From Planctomycetota bacterium (lineage in GTDB: Bacteria; Planctomycetota; UBA8742; UBA2392): 64,000 nt of DNA. Location: positions 1-64,000 of the forward strand of contig JAIOJA010000013.1 in the NCBI GenBank assembly GCA_019912315.1. Direction: 5' to 3'. Below, piece after piece: positions 44,678 through 54,339 of this stretch; position 1 is the stretch's first letter; every line of letters starts with the position of its first letter. The position numbers and the translations under genes were made by a program. A model generated the notes under the pieces. It saw only the letters and a list, made by a program, of their open reading frames with translations, was not told the origin of the DNA and did not search any database.

Positions 44678-47600
44678 CTATGTACGAGTCGTGGCGCCGG
44701 AAATATTTTTCAGTTTCCGCAGGCTCTCGCGCGCCAGGGGCGATGGGTCGCTGTCAAGAATGTGCAGTCGGGGCGCGAGTTCCAGCGCCTCACGCGCGGC
44801 TTCGGCATCGCTGCCCGCAAGCGCCAGGGCCGTCAAGGCCCGAAAGTAGTCGCGATTGTCCGGGCGCCCATGGGCGCGCCAGTAACCCACGCACTCGCGC
44901 GCCAACTCTGCGGACTCCGCGGTTCGGTCGTGGTCCAGCAGAGTTTCCGCCATGGCGGTCCGGATGCCGGCCGCGACTTCGGGCGCGCCGTCACCGAGCA
45001 GCGCCAGCGCCTCTTTGAACCGCGCCAGCGCGCCGTCGAGGTCTCCCTGCTTGCCTGCCGCGAAGGCGATGTTCTCGACGCACACGGCCTGCAAGTGCGG
45101 GTGCTGCTGTGCGGCAAACAGGTCGCTGGCCTCGCGGGACACGCGCCGGGCATCGTCGTAGCGGGCGAGTTCGTTGTACATGATGCCGGCGTTCATGAGG
45201 TTCTTGGCCAGTGTGACGCGATCACCGAGTTCGCGGGCGAGCTCGCTGCAGTCCAGTATGAGTTTCTCGGCGGGCTCGAAGCGCCGCAACTGCCGGTTGA
45301 TCAGCGCGCGATTGCCGAGGCACAGCGTGATCATGCGCTTGTCGTCAAGCTCGCGACTGATGCGCTCGGACTGCTCGATGTACTTCAGTCCTTCCTCCTG
45401 CAGACCTTGCCGGTTGTAAATCGTGCCCCGGGTGCTCAGCACGAAGGCGATTCCCGGCAGATCACCCAGTTCGCGCAGGATCTCTTCGGACTTGCGGCTG
45501 TTCTCGACCGCTTCGTCGAACTCGTTCAGCGTGGCGCCGGCCAGCGCCATGCGGCTCAGCACGCGGGCTTCGTTCAGACGGTTTCCGAGCTTGCGGAAAA
45601 CCGGCAGGACTTCCCGGTGCAGCGCCTGGGCGCGCGCGACATTGCCCGCGCCGTACTCCATGCCGGCAAAGTTGAACTTCGCTGTCGCGATCAACCCTTC
45701 GTCTCCCAGGCGCTCCGCGACGCGCACGGCCTCTTCGCCGTCCTCACGGGCCTTTACCGGGTCGCCTGTTTCACGCTCGGTCTGGCTAAGCAGAAACTGC
45801 AGGCGCGCGCGGTCGGGGGTTTCGATGTCGCCATGGGCGCGCAGGGCGCTTTGCAAGGCCGGCACGCGCTGCCTGGCCGGCCCGCGCACGCGCAGCAGCG
45901 TGTACATGTTCAGGGTGAGTCGAGTGAAGCGTTCGACGTCGTTCCTGGCCGCGCACGCCTCCATGACGGCGCCGATGTTGTTGCGCGCGAGGTCAAGGCG
46001 ATCCAGGGCCTCGACGGCGTCCGTCGTGTAGGACCGCGAGTCCCAGTGGGCTGCGTAGTCTGTGAAGTAGTCTGCGAACCGTTGCTGCACCGCTTCGCGC
46101 TCGGCGTCGTTGGCAAGCTCAAGCCAGCGGGCTGCGGCGTACTCCTGGATGACCTGATACATGGCGAAGCGCGTTTCAAAGGGCGTTTCAAGCGCGCGCA
46201 GCAGGCTTTTTTCGCGAAGCCCCTGCACCAGGTCGATGACCGGCGGTGCTTCGGGGTGTCTTGACAGGTCAAGAATAGTTTCCGCGGCTTCCAGAAAAAA
46301 CCCGCCCCGAAATACGGACATCTGCGCGAACACCCAGCGCTCGGCGTCATCCAGCAGGTCGTAGCTCCAGTCAATCGTGGCCTCGAGGCTCTGCTGACGC
46401 GGCGATAGGTCACGGCGCGAAGACTTCAACATGGCGAACTTCCGGTCCATGCGCTCGGCGATCTGTTCGGGTTGCATGATCGTCGTGCGCGCGGCGGCAA
46501 GCTCGATGGCCAGAGGCATGCCTTCAAGTCGATTGCAGATCTTCGCCACGGTAGGCGAGGACTTTTCGTCCAGCGCGAAACCGACATGGTGTACGCGGGC
46601 GCGATCCACGAACAGACGGACGGCGTCGGCGCGGCCGATGGCTTCCATGGGCGCGTTTTCATCAGGTGTTTCCAGTGCCTGCAGTTCGAATTCCCGCTCG
46701 CCCTCAATGCCCAGCAGCGCGCGGCTGGTTACGAGGAAGCGAACCTGGGGCGCGTGCTCCGACCAGTCACTGATGACCGCCCCGGCAACTTCGACCACCT
46801 GCTCAAAGTTATCCAGAATCAGCAGGCATGGCGGACGTTCCCGAAGAATCGCGCCGACGGCCAGTTCCGGCGACTGGTTCCCCGTCAGGGGTACACCCAA
46901 CGCGTGTGCGACCGCATAAGCGACGCCCTCAATGTTCCGAGACTCGGTGAGGTCCGCGAACCACGTTCCGCCGGGCAGGGCGCCGGTGAGGGAGCGTCCT
47001 GTTTCGCGTGCGAGGCGCGTCTTGCCGGTGCCGCCCGGACCCGTCAGCGTGATCAGGTTTGGCTTGCCCGCCAGCACCAGCTCGACGAGTTGCGCGTGTT
47101 CCTGTTTGCGCCCGACAAACGTGGTGCGCGCGGCGGGGATGTTCGTGTGGCGGGCGCGGTGCTGCAGGGCGGGTTGCGTTTCGGTGCGTATCTCCGTTTC
47201 GGCGTCGTTGTCGTCGACCGGCTCGAAACTGCCTGCCAGTGCACGCTCGCACGCGGCAAGGTCAATGCGAACCTTCTTGCCTTCCTCGTGGACCAGCCCG
47301 AAACGCAGGGGCACGGGCTTGATGTGGCGTGTCCACTCGTTGACCAGCGAGTTGTTCGTCGGTTCCTCGCCGCGCACGGCGCGCAGACACGCGAGCATAT
47401 CGCCGCGCGCGAACCGGATGTTTCCCAGATGCGCGTGAAGCTTCAGCAGGAAGTCAGCCCACAGGCGCGGGTTTTCCGCACCCGCCCGGTACAACTCGGC
47501 AAACGCTGCCGTGTGCGCGTCATCGTCGGTCGCGGGAGTCGCGGGCGCGGCGCCTCGCAGGCTTTCGGGCAAGTCGTCAAGCGTAATGGTGCCACGGTCG

Positions 47601-48313
47601 CCAGCCTGGGCAGCGGCGTAGCCCATAGCTGACCGCAATTCGCGAATGTTTCCCGGCCAGGCGTAGCCGGTCAGGGCGTCAATCGCCTCGACGGCGAGAG
47701 TGTGGGGCCGATCGCCTGAGGCTTCCTCAAGAAAGAACAGGGCCAACTCGCGCAGGTCGTCCATGCGCTCGCGCAGGGGCGGCACAGGCACGACGAACGA
47801 GTTTATTCGATAGTAAAGGTCCTCACGAAACTTGCCGGCCGCGATCAGCTCTTTCAGGTCGCGGTTGGTTGCGAACACCAGTCGGACGTCAACGTCGATT
47901 TCCCTCGTGCCGCCGACACGCCGCACAACGCCTTCCTCAAGCGCGCGCAGCAGCCTGGGTTGGATTTCCGGCGGGGTATCTCCGATTTCGTCCAGGAACA
48001 GCGTTCCGCCCTCGGCTGCTTCGAACAGCCCCGGCGTGTCCTTGGCGGCGCCCGTAAAGGCGCCTTTCATGTAGCCGAACAACTCGCTTTCAAACAGATT
48101 CTGCTGAAACGACGCGCAGTTCAGCGAGACGAGACGTCCCGTGCGTGCCGACTTGCGATGTATGTACTCGGCGAACACGCCCTTACCCGAGCCCGTCTCG
48201 CCATGGATCAGCACGGGCGCATCCTGCACAGCCGCAACGGCCGCGACATCCAGCGCTTTGCGGAAGGCGGGCGATTGTCCTACCAGTTGCGTTGACGCTT
48301 TTGGCATTGGCAC
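44678..48313 (-). CDS. Sigma-54 activator AAA+ domain fused to a STAND ATPase and TPRs
   Basis: 1211 residues. Residues ~8-255 are a sigma-54 interaction AAA+ domain: Walker A GETGSGKG at 38-45, intact GAFTGA loop at 84-89, Walker [12 protein letters not shown] at ~102-112 and arginine-finger region [13 protein letters not shown] at ~163-170. Residues ~285-355 may form a DNA-binding wing, not recognised with certainty. From ~398 a second P-loop ATPase of the STAND/AfsR-like type starts ([27 protein letters not shown] at ~425-437, [11 protein letters not shown] at ~495, [34 protein letters not shown]). TPR-like helices run from ~790 to the end. There is no receiver, GAF or Fis-type C-terminal HTH. 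It probably senses a ligand or partner through STAND/TPR and drives RpoN transcription, perhaps of the adjacent giant protein. Confidence 0.88.
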   Translation of the reverse strand: MPMPKASTQLVGQSPAFRKALDVAAVAAVQDAPVLIHGETGSGKGVFAEYIHRKSARTGRLVSLNCASFQQNLFESELFGYMKGAFTGAAKDTPGLFEAAEGGTLFLDEIGDTPPEIQPRLLRALEEGVVRRVGGTREIDVDVRLVFATNRDLKELIAAGKFREDLYYRINSFVVPVPPLRERMDDLRELALFFLEEASGDRPHTLAVEAIDALTGYAWPGNIRELRSAMGYAAAQAGDRGTITLDDLPESLRGAAPATPATDDDAHTAAFAELYRAGAENPRLWADFLLKLHAHLGNIRFARGDMLACLRAVRGEEPTNNSLVNEWTRHIKPVPLRFGLVHEEGKKVRIDLAACERALAGSFEPVDDNDAETEIRTETQPALQHRARHTNIPAARTTFVGRKQEHAQLVELVLAGKPNLITLTGPGGTGKTRLARETGRSLTGALPGGTWFADLTESRNIEGVAYAVAHALGVPLTGNQSPELAVGAILRERPPCLLILDNFEQVVEVAGAVISDWSEHAPQVRFLVTSRALLGIEGEREFELQALETPDENAPMEAIGRADAVRLFVDRARVHHVGFALDEKSSPTVAKICNRLEGMPLAIELAAARTTIMQPEQIAERMDRKFAMLKSSRRDLSPRQQSLEATIDWSYDLLDDAERWVFAQMSVFRGGFFLEAAETILDLSRHPEAPPVIDLVQGLREKSLLRALETPFETRFAMYQVIQEYAAARWLELANDAEREAVQQRFADYFTDYAAHWDSRSYTTDAVEALDRLDLARNNIGAVMEACAARNDVERFTRLTLNMYTLLRVRGPARQRVPALQSALRAHGDIETPDRARLQFLLSQTERETGDPVKAREDGEEAVRVAERLGDEGLIATAKFNFAGMEYGAGNVARAQALHREVLPVFRKLGNRLNEARVLSRMALAGATLNEFDEAVENSRKSEEILRELGDLPGIAFVLSTRGTIYNRQGLQEEGLKYIEQSERISRELDDKRMITLCLGNRALINRQLRRFEPAEKLILDCSELARELGDRVTLAKNLMNAGIMYNELARYDDARRVSREASDLFAAQQHPHLQAVCVENIAFAAGKQGDLDGALARFKEALALLGDGAPEVAAGIRTAMAETLLDHDRTAESAELARECVGYWRAHGRPDNRDYFRALTALALAGSDAEAAREALELAPRLHILDSDPSPLARESLRKLKNISGATTRT

Positions 48314-48394
48314 CGGGACGGCACAGCTACTTCCCCAAGCCCCACGCGACCGTCACTTGCGCCAATATAGCGTCTTTCAGAGGGCGGGGGATAG

Positions 48395-50620
48395 CTAGTT
48401 TCGGAACAGGTCCCATTCCGTGCCCATGTTGTCGTCGGTCACGGGCGTCAGCGACTCTGTGCGATTGAGAATAGATGTGCGATCCTCCATGCCCCACCAG
48501 ACCGGCGTTGCGGCCTGCATGGATAAGGGCATGGCCTTGAGGCGCTCGAGGCGCTTGCGGTCAGGTTCATTGGCCAGGTCCAGCACCGGTGTGCCGTCCA
48601 CGCGGTACTCGCGCAGAACCCGGGCCCAGCGCTCCGTATCCGGGTTCAAGGAGCGGTCACTGACGACGACGTTGTTGATCACGCGCACCACGTATGGGAA
48701 GACCTCACAGGCCGTGCGTTGGACGCGTTCGCTGTCGGTGGTGTTGTAGATGGCGGCGCCGCCGTCATTCAGGTGCGCGCGAATGAGTTGCAGAAACTCG
48801 ACCGACAGCAGGTTCGTCGCGTGCGCCCGCCAGTGAAAGGTGGTGTTCATGACGATGAAGTCGAATTTGCGCTCGGGGTTACGATTGAGCCAGCGGCGCC
48901 CGTCATCAATCACGATTTCGACTTTGGGATTGTCGAGGACGCTTGCAACGTCGGGGTACTGCCTGATCACATCGAGGTAGCCAGGGTTGATCTCAATGAC
49001 GGTCAGCTTCTCGACCGACGGGTGATTCGCGACAACCTGCGCCCAGGAGCCGGACGACAGCCCGATCATCAGCACTTCGCGCGGGTTTTCGTGGAAGGCC
49101 GCCATGCTGTAGGGGCGTACAATCATGTTGCGGTCATTCACCAGGTCCGTGCTGAACACGCCGTCGTAAATCCCGCCGCCGTAGATGCGTCCGTCCTGCG
49201 TCACCGTGATGACGCCGTGGCGGTTCTCGATGATGTGCTCGAAGCTTCGCTCGTCAGCCACTTTGTCGCTGAACTGAAGGCGCTCCCAGAACCCGATGAA
49301 CAGCGCCCAACTGAAGCCGATTACCAGCGCGCCGGCAACGCCCGCTGTAATCACCTGGTTAACCCGCGTGTTTTCGTCCGTGTCGGCAAGTCGCGTGACC
49401 AGCACCGACAAGCCAAAGCCTGCAACCGCAAGCAACACCGTGATTTGTGGCGTTGTCAGGTAGTGCATCAGCACGAAGCCCGTGATCAGGCTGCCGCCGG
49501 ATGATCCCGCGATGTTGGCCAGATACAGATAGCTCATGTTCGTGCCGGCGCGCGCGTTGGGCGGGACACCGTAGTGGCAGATCAAAGGGAAAGTCGCGCC
49601 CAGCATCCCGGAAGCAATCGCCACGAGAGGCAGCATCACCGACCATGGCACGAACGCCATTCCGAACGAAGTGAAAGGCGCGACCAGAAAACCCGCCACA
49701 TTCGCCCACAGCACAAAGCCGGCCAGCGCCCGCAGCCCGCGCCCGGTGACATCGCTGGTACACCAGCGCCGCGCAAGCAACGAGCCGAAAGCAATGCCGG
49801 CAAGGAATGAACCCAGCAGCAGGGCGAAAGCCAGCGCGCTGCCGCCGCTCGCGAACGAAAATATGCGAAACCAGACAATCTCATAGGACAACGAGATAAA
49901 CCCCGTAATACCCACCAGCACGCTTGCCATCACGAAACGCGAGCGCGCGGTGTCAGGCGGCGCTTCTGAGGCAGGCGAATCGGGCTCTGTCGGGGCATTG
50001 CCCATCATGCCCGCCGCGAGGGCGCCAATGGCAACGATGCCGTTCATTGCGGCCGCCAGGGTGACGACGCCTTGCTGGCCCAACTCACGCATGAGTACCA
50101 GGGCGACGGCAAAGCACGCCGCCGCGGATCCAAAAGTATTCACGAAGTAGAGCAGCCCCACGCTGCGGCCGACATTGCCCGTTCGACGTACAAGGTGGGC
50201 GACAAGGATCGGCAGGGTCGCGCCCATCAACAGGGTAGGCACGAGCACCAGCCCGAATGTCAGCAGCCCGGTCGTCCAGACACCGACCCCGAGAGTCGCG
50301 TGCCCGACCGCGTCAAAGATACGAAGACTGAAATAGCCGTACGCGCCGATGCCGATTTCGATCAGTCCGAAGATTGTCAGCAATGGAAGCTTCAACCAGC
50401 GAGAGACCGCGCCGCCTGCCAGGCTGCCAAGTCCGAGGCCCAGCATGAAAGCTGTAACAACGATGGTGACCGACTCGACGTTAATGCCGTAAATCGCGAA
50501 CAGGGATCGCTGCCAGACAAGCTGGTAGATCAGGGCCGGGAAGCCCGAGAAAAAAAAGATCGTGCAGATCACCGGCAGGCTTGCACCCGGTTTGGCTGCG
50601 ATTGGAGTCTGCTGATTCAT
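48395..50620 (-). CDS. Membrane protein fusing a multi-TM transporter-like region to a spermidine-synthase-like domain
   Basis: 741 residues from MNQQTPIAAKPG. About 11-12 hydrophobic segments make up the first ~440 residues (LPVICTIFFFSGFPALIYQLVWQRSLF is the usual first motif of this family). The C-terminal ~280 residues form a Rossmann-like SpeE domain: LMIGLSSGSWAQ, LTVIEINPGYLDVI, VEIVIDDGRRWL and FDFIVMNTT. The family is widely annotated as 'fused MFS/spermidine synthase', but its reaction is unproven. The polyamine-binding aspartates are partly replaced (GLSSGSW for GLGGG), so true spermidine synthesis is doubtful. It lies 81 bp upstream of the sigma-54 activator gene on the same strand. 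Confidence 0.85.
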   Translation of the reverse strand: MNQQTPIAAKPGASLPVICTIFFFSGFPALIYQLVWQRSLFAIYGINVESVTIVVTAFMLGLGLGSLAGGAVSRWLKLPLLTIFGLIEIGIGAYGYFSLRIFDAVGHATLGVGVWTTGLLTFGLVLVPTLLMGATLPILVAHLVRRTGNVGRSVGLLYFVNTFGSAAACFAVALVLMRELGQQGVVTLAAAMNGIVAIGALAAGMMGNAPTEPDSPASEAPPDTARSRFVMASVLVGITGFISLSYEIVWFRIFSFASGGSALAFALLLGSFLAGIAFGSLLARRWCTSDVTGRGLRALAGFVLWANVAGFLVAPFTSFGMAFVPWSVMLPLVAIASGMLGATFPLICHYGVPPNARAGTNMSYLYLANIAGSSGGSLITGFVLMHYLTTPQITVLLAVAGFGLSVLVTRLADTDENTRVNQVITAGVAGALVIGFSWALFIGFWERLQFSDKVADERSFEHIIENRHGVITVTQDGRIYGGGIYDGVFSTDLVNDRNMIVRPYSMAAFHENPREVLMIGLSSGSWAQVVANHPSVEKLTVIEINPGYLDVIRQYPDVASVLDNPKVEIVIDDGRRWLNRNPERKFDFIVMNTTFHWRAHATNLLSVEFLQLIRAHLNDGGAAIYNTTDSERVQRTACEVFPYVVRVINNVVVSDRSLNPDTERWARVLREYRVDGTPVLDLANEPDRKRLERLKAMPLSMQAATPVWWGMEDRTSILNRTESLTPVTDDNMGTEWDLFRN

Positions 50621-50710
50621 GGATCGCAACAATGCCAAGGTTGCGAGTTTCGTAAAGATCACAACACGGGCAAGTCTCCGAATTGACGCCGTTGTTGTGG
50701 CACATCATGA

Positions 50711-50738
50711 GTATTACAATTAGGCCTGATCGTAATAC
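50711..50738. promoter_or_regulatory. NikR operator (28-bp inverted repeat)
   Basis: GTATTAC-N14-GTAATAC: a perfect 7-base inverted repeat spanning 28 bp. E. coli NikR binds GTATGA-N16-TCATAC, also 28 bp overall. It ends 9 bp before the nikR ATG, overlapping where the promoter and leader must be. Confidence 0.88.
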
Positions 50739-50747
50739 GGGGAAGTC

Positions 50748-51167
50748 ATGCCCAACATGGTGCGAATCAGTATCTCTCTTGAGTCCGAACTGGCCGATGA
50801 ACTCGACCGCCTGGTGACGCGCGCGGACTATGAGAACCGCTCCGAGTATTTGCGTGACTTGATACGCGGGCAGCTTGTCGAAGAAGAATGGACCCACGGG
50901 CGGGAAGTGCTGGGCACGATTACGCTGGTCTACGATCACCACCAGAGCGGGCTGGGCGACAAGCTGACCGCCCTGCAGCACGACCATCACGCCAGCGTGC
51001 TCGCGGGTACGCACGTTCACCTGGATCATCACCTGTGCGCGGAGATGATCATGATGCGCGGCAAACCGGAGGTCTTGCGCACACTTGCCGATGGCATCAG
51101 AAAGCTCAAGGGCGTGCTGCACGCGGCCCTGTCCGTAAGCAGCACCGGCAAGGGGCTGCGCAAATGA
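50748..51167 (+). CDS. nikR: Nickel-responsive transcriptional regulator NikR
   Basis: 139 residues. N-terminal ribbon-helix-helix: VRISISLESELADELDRLVTRADYENRSEYLRDLIR. C-terminal ACT-like nickel domain with all four square-planar ligands at the E. coli spacing: His78 (ALQHDHH), His89 and His91 (GTHVHLDHH) and Cys97. A perfect 28-bp operator lies just upstream, so it is autoregulated and controls the coupled permease. ATG with GGGGAAG ahead of it; the stop overlaps the permease start as ATGA. Confidence 0.95.
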   Translation: MPNMVRISISLESELADELDRLVTRADYENRSEYLRDLIRGQLVEEEWTHGREVLGTITLVYDHHQSGLGDKLTALQHDHHASVLAGTHVHLDHHLCAEMIMMRGKPEVLRTLADGIRKLKGVLHAALSVSSTGKGLRK

Positions 51168-51877
51168 ACGAGCTGGCGCTGGCATTCGGGACAGGGCTGA
51201 TCGCCGGCATTGCGCACGTGTACGTCGGCGCCGATCACCTGGCAGCACTGATGCCCCTGTCCGTCGGGCGCAAGCTCAAAGCCGCATGGCTGGGCGTGCG
51301 CTGGGGTGTGGGGCACAGCCTGGGTGTCATCATTGTCGCGATCATCCTGCTGGCGCTGCGGCAAGCCATCGACCTTGAGCCGGTAGGCGTGTGGGGCGAG
51401 CGTCTTGTAGGGCTGATGCTGATCGCCCTGGGCGCGATTGGCATTCGCGCCGCCTTCAAGCACAAGCTGCACGTCCATGAGCACGCCCATGGCGGTGACG
51501 CCCACGCCCATCTGCACGTACACACCGGCAACGGGCATGAACCCGCGGCGACGGAAGCGCACTCCCACTTGCATACCCATACGGCCCTCGCGGCTGGCAC
51601 TCTGCACGGCGTCGCGGGCATGGCGCATCTGATGGGCGTGCTGCCCAGCCTGGCGTTTCCCACGCTGAAAGAGTCATTTGTCTACCTGGGCGCCTTCGCG
51701 GCGGGGTCCGTCATTGCCATGGCGGCGTTCGCGGCGGTGTTCGGGGCCATTACAGCGAAGCTGGGGCAGAGGGCTCCGAAGCTGGTGAAGGGCAGCATGT
51801 ACTTCGCGGGGGCTGTGTGCATCGTCGTGGGGCTTGCCTGGATTGCTGTCCCTCTGCTGGGCTACGAGTTGCCCTGA
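51164..51877 (+). CDS. Nickel/cobalt permease (NicO/RcnA/UreH-like)
   Basis: 237 residues from MNELALAFGTGLIAGIAHVYVGADHLAALMPLSVG, whose ATG overlaps the nikR stop. Six or so membrane helices; TM1 carries H-x-x-x-G-A-D-H, related to the H-x-x-x-x-D-H signature of nickel transporters. The central hydrophilic loop is extremely His-rich (KLHVHEHAHGGDAHAHLHVH, then HSHLHTHT), suitable for binding Ni(II). Later helices include GVAGMAHLMGVLPSLAF and LVKGSMYFAGAVCIVVGLAWI. With NikR upstream, nickel import is the most likely role; an exporter (RcnA-like) is the alternative. No urease or hydrogenase gene is in the window. Confidence 0.85.
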   Translation: MNELALAFGTGLIAGIAHVYVGADHLAALMPLSVGRKLKAAWLGVRWGVGHSLGVIIVAIILLALRQAIDLEPVGVWGERLVGLMLIALGAIGIRAAFKHKLHVHEHAHGGDAHAHLHVHTGNGHEPAATEAHSHLHTHTALAAGTLHGVAGMAHLMGVLPSLAFPTLKESFVYLGAFAAGSVIAMAAFAAVFGAITAKLGQRAPKLVKGSMYFAGAVCIVVGLAWIAVPLLGYELP

Positions 51878-51940
51878 TCGGGTTCGAATTCACGCTCGCG
51901 CGGGCTGGCGGCGCGCCTCGCCGTGTTTTAGGTTCAAGGC

Positions 51941-52756
51941 ATGAGCCTGACCATTGAGCAGGAGCAGGGCGCGCGGAAATTTCTTTCCGATCTGCGCGAA
52001 GAGATCCGCAACCATGCGGGCGTCGGGCATTCGATTCTCGGGCGTATGAAAACCGACCCGCGTTCGCGCTTTGATTTCAAGGTACTGGCGGGGCAGCACT
52101 TCCCCCTGGTCGGCAACTTCACGCGCTACATGGAGTTGCTGCTCCTCAACGCGCCTGACAGCGAGGCCAAATGCTGGCTGGCCAAAGTTCTCGTTGACGA
52201 ATACGGCGAGCGCAGCGACGGCGAAGACCACGCCGAGCACTACAAGAAATTCATGCACGCGGCCGGGCACAACCCCGGCGACGAGGACTGCATTCCACTG
52301 CATCCAGAGGTCGTGAGCTTCATCCGTGAGCACTATCGCATCAGCACCGAGGAGCCGTTTCTGGTCGGGTTGGGCGCGCTGGGCCCAGGGCACGAGTGGA
52401 GCATCCCGGCCATGTTCGAGTTGGCCGTGGGCGGGCTGCGCAAGGCCGGCTTTGCTGAGAGCGAGATCGCCTACTGGACAATGCACCTTGACCAGGACGC
52501 GGACCACGGTGCCTGGCTTGAGGAGGCGCTGGTAAAGTACTGTGTGGAAGACGGTAACCGCGAGCTGATTCGCAAAGGCGCGTTGCTGAGTCTTGACGCG
52601 CGTGAGCGTTTCTGGTGGGGGGTTACCGACAAGATCGTCGCCGAAAGCACGCGCAGGAATCTGCCCCCCGGCACCTCGGCGACCAGCGAGCAAGGGCAGC
52701 TCACGCTGCGGGAGCTACGCAAGACCTGGCACATCGAGGCTCGACTCAAGGAGTAG
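51941..52756 (+). CDS. CADD-like haem-oxygenase-fold diiron protein
   Basis: 271 residues of the TENA/HO-like diiron (HDO) superfamily. Predicted metal ligands are all in place: Glu in LVDEYGE and His in DHAEHYKKF, then Glu in GPGHEWSIPAMFE, and His/Asp/His in MHLDQDADHGAW. The same arrangement occurs in Chlamydia CADD (p-aminobenzoate formation) and in several diiron oxygenases. The extra N-terminal part has GQHFPLVGNFTRYMELLL. The stop is one base before the ferrochelatase ATG, and the ferrochelatase ribosome-binding site lies inside this gene, so they form one operon. Role uncertain: pABA, tetrapyrrole-related, or another oxidation. Confidence 0.75.
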   Translation: MSLTIEQEQGARKFLSDLREEIRNHAGVGHSILGRMKTDPRSRFDFKVLAGQHFPLVGNFTRYMELLLLNAPDSEAKCWLAKVLVDEYGERSDGEDHAEHYKKFMHAAGHNPGDEDCIPLHPEVVSFIREHYRISTEEPFLVGLGALGPGHEWSIPAMFELAVGGLRKAGFAESEIAYWTMHLDQDADHGAWLEEALVKYCVEDGNRELIRKGALLSLDARERFWWGVTDKIVAESTRRNLPPGTSATSEQGQLTLRELRKTWHIEARLKE

Positions 52757-52757
52757 C

Positions 52758-53708
52758 ATGGCTGTCACGGACCTGATGATCGTCGCCTTCGGCGGACCCA
52801 CCGAGGAGTGCTGTGAAAAGCACGTCGAGTGCCCAGGGCAGGCGTTCTGCTTTGTGAATGGCATCTTTGGGGACAACCCGGCGCGCCGCGCGCGTGTGGA
52901 CGAAGTGGTTGCGCACTACAAAGAGCTGGGTGGGTTTTCACGTTTCAACGAAATTACGGAAGCCCAGGGCGCCGCCCTGCAGGCCGAACTCGCAAAGCGC
53001 GGGCATGACCTGCGCGTCACCGTCGGCTACGACCATTGGATGCCGCGCATTGCCGATCAGGTCGGAAAGCTGCGGGGCGATTTTCTGGTGCTGGTAATGG
53101 CGCCGCACCAGAGCTCGATTTCCTGGGACGCCTACCTTCGGCGTGTCACTGAGGGTCTGGACAGGCTTGACGCGTCAAGGCGTCCGAACTGGATCGGCGT
53201 GGTAGATCCGTTCTGGAACAAGCGGGGGTTCATCGATGCGCTGGCCGAGCGGGTTGAAGCGGCCGCGAGTTCCATCGGTGCTGACCTGACCAACAGCACG
53301 ACCGGGCTGGTACTCAGCGCCCACGCCGTGCCCCTGCCTGTTGTGAAGACCAGCAAGTACGTGGAGCAGATTCGGGAAACCGCCGAGCTGGTGGCGAGCA
53401 AAGTGGGCGCTGCCAACTGGATGGTCGGCTACCAGAGCGCGCCCGGCGACAGCAAAATCGAATGGACGAGGCCGTACCTCGACCGCGTCATCGTCGAGCT
53501 GAAAGAGAGCGGAGCGCGCAGGATTGTCGCCGCGCCCGTCGGGTTTCTGTGCGACAACGTCGAAGTGCTTTATGACCTGGGGATTGAGGGTGCGGCCGTG
53601 GCGACGGCCTATGACCTGCCGTTCGCGGTTGCGGAGGCCGTCAACACGCACAGCGCTTTCATTGCCCAGTTGGCGGACAACGTTGAGGCCAGGCTCACTC
53701 ATGCCTGA
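52758..53708 (+). CDS. hemH: Ferrochelatase-family protein (HemH-like)
   Basis: 316 residues. The N-terminal pattern LMIVAFGGPTEECC, then GDNPARRARVDEVVAHYKELGGFSRFNEIT-EAQGAAL, matches ferrochelatases. The chelatase His is in LVLSAHAVPLP at ~190, the acidic partner in APVGFLCDNVEVLYD at ~255. Between them, WMVGYQSAPGDSKIEWTRPYLD matches the family's YQSR-G-x-x-W-x-x-P segment. Catalyses insertion of Fe2+ into protoporphyrin or coproporphyrin. The residue pair after the catalytic His differs from typical SAHGLP/SAHSVP, so the metal or porphyrin specificity should be checked. AAGGAG precedes the ATG. Confidence 0.85.
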   Translation: MAVTDLMIVAFGGPTEECCEKHVECPGQAFCFVNGIFGDNPARRARVDEVVAHYKELGGFSRFNEITEAQGAALQAELAKRGHDLRVTVGYDHWMPRIADQVGKLRGDFLVLVMAPHQSSISWDAYLRRVTEGLDRLDASRRPNWIGVVDPFWNKRGFIDALAERVEAAASSIGADLTNSTTGLVLSAHAVPLPVVKTSKYVEQIRETAELVASKVGAANWMVGYQSAPGDSKIEWTRPYLDRVIVELKESGARRIVAAPVGFLCDNVEVLYDLGIEGAAVATAYDLPFAVAEAVNTHSAFIAQLADNVEARLTHA

Positions 53709-53832
53709 GCCGCAGGCAGACCGCGACGAGCCGTGTGAAAATGGGAGGGGCTTCGCGCAAGACGCGGGATTTCGCGGCTGAAGCCATTGGACAGGCTTGC
53801 TGGCACATGCCGCCATTTCTGGCGTTGTAGTG

Positions 53833-54243
53833 CTAGACCGCCTTCAAGAGCTTGTCGCAGGACTTTAACCACTCAAGGTCGGCCTGCAGCTCGGCCTTGC
53901 GGTGTGGGTCGGTCTCGTCCGCGAGTAGCTTAACGATGCGCTCAATGTCCTCGGGGTTTACGCCCTTGAGTTCGGTGACGTCCAAGGCGTCCTCGCTGAG
54001 CACGACGACCTTGTCGTGGCTGACCTCGAGGTAGCCCTGCTTGATGGCGAAACGGCTGACCTTGTCGTCGGTGCTGGTAACGCGTACTTCGCCAATGCCA
54101 AGCTTGGTGACCATGGGTGCATGTCCCGGCATAATGCCGAGCGATCCGTCCCAGGCCTGGGCGGTAATGCTGACCGCCTCGCCGGAATAGACCGGGCGTT
54201 CAGGACCAATGATGTCGACGTACAGGTTTTTCTTGTCGGCCAT
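53833..54243 (-). CDS. atpC: F1F0 ATP synthase subunit epsilon
   Basis: 136 residues. N-terminal beta-sandwich: LYVDIIGPERPVYSGEAVSITAQAWDGSLGIMPGHAPMVTKLGIGEV, RFAIKQGYLEVSHDKVVVLSEDA. The C-terminal helical hairpin is short and acidic (DIERIVKLLADETDPHRKAELQADL). It couples rotation of the central stalk and may inhibit ATP hydrolysis. Separated from atpD by a TM2-domain gene, and convergent with the ferrochelatase gene. Confidence 0.93.
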   Translation of the reverse strand: MADKKNLYVDIIGPERPVYSGEAVSITAQAWDGSLGIMPGHAPMVTKLGIGEVRVTSTDDKVSRFAIKQGYLEVSHDKVVVLSEDALDVTELKGVNPEDIERIVKLLADETDPHRKAELQADLEWLKSCDKLLKAV

Positions 54244-54251
54244 GCTTTTCA

Positions 54252-54338
54252 GGTCAAGGGTTGACTGTTGACGGTCAACGGTGCCTGCCTCGTCTGTTTC
54301 TGTCTTTGACGGTCAACCGTCGACCGTGAACCTCAAGC
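54252..54338. repeat. Paired heptanucleotide arrays in the atpC-TM2 spacer
   Basis: Left array of four 7-mers (GGTCAAG, GGTTGAC, TGTTGAC, GGTCAAC; 54252-54279) and right array of five (CTTTGAC, GGTCAAC, CGTCGAC, CGTGAAC, CTCAAGC; 54304-54338), 24 bases apart. The 12-mer TTGACGGTCAAC occurs in both. The units of one array are near reverse complements of the other, so the pair can fold together. Confidence 0.55.
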
Positions 54339-54339
54339 C

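Noticed and set aside
44762..46264. 500-codon plus-strand open frame opposite the TPR part of the sigma-54 activator
   Set aside because: The composition mirrors the antisense of a TPR region; no start signal or motif.
48395..50620. True spermidine synthase
   Set aside because: The SpeE-like domain is fused to a membrane region and the nucleotide-binding Gly motif is altered, so polyamine synthesis is not supported.
50888..51163. N-terminal extension of the nickel permease
   Set aside because: This frame overlaps nikR and encodes no membrane segment; the ATGA overlap at 51164 gives the natural start.
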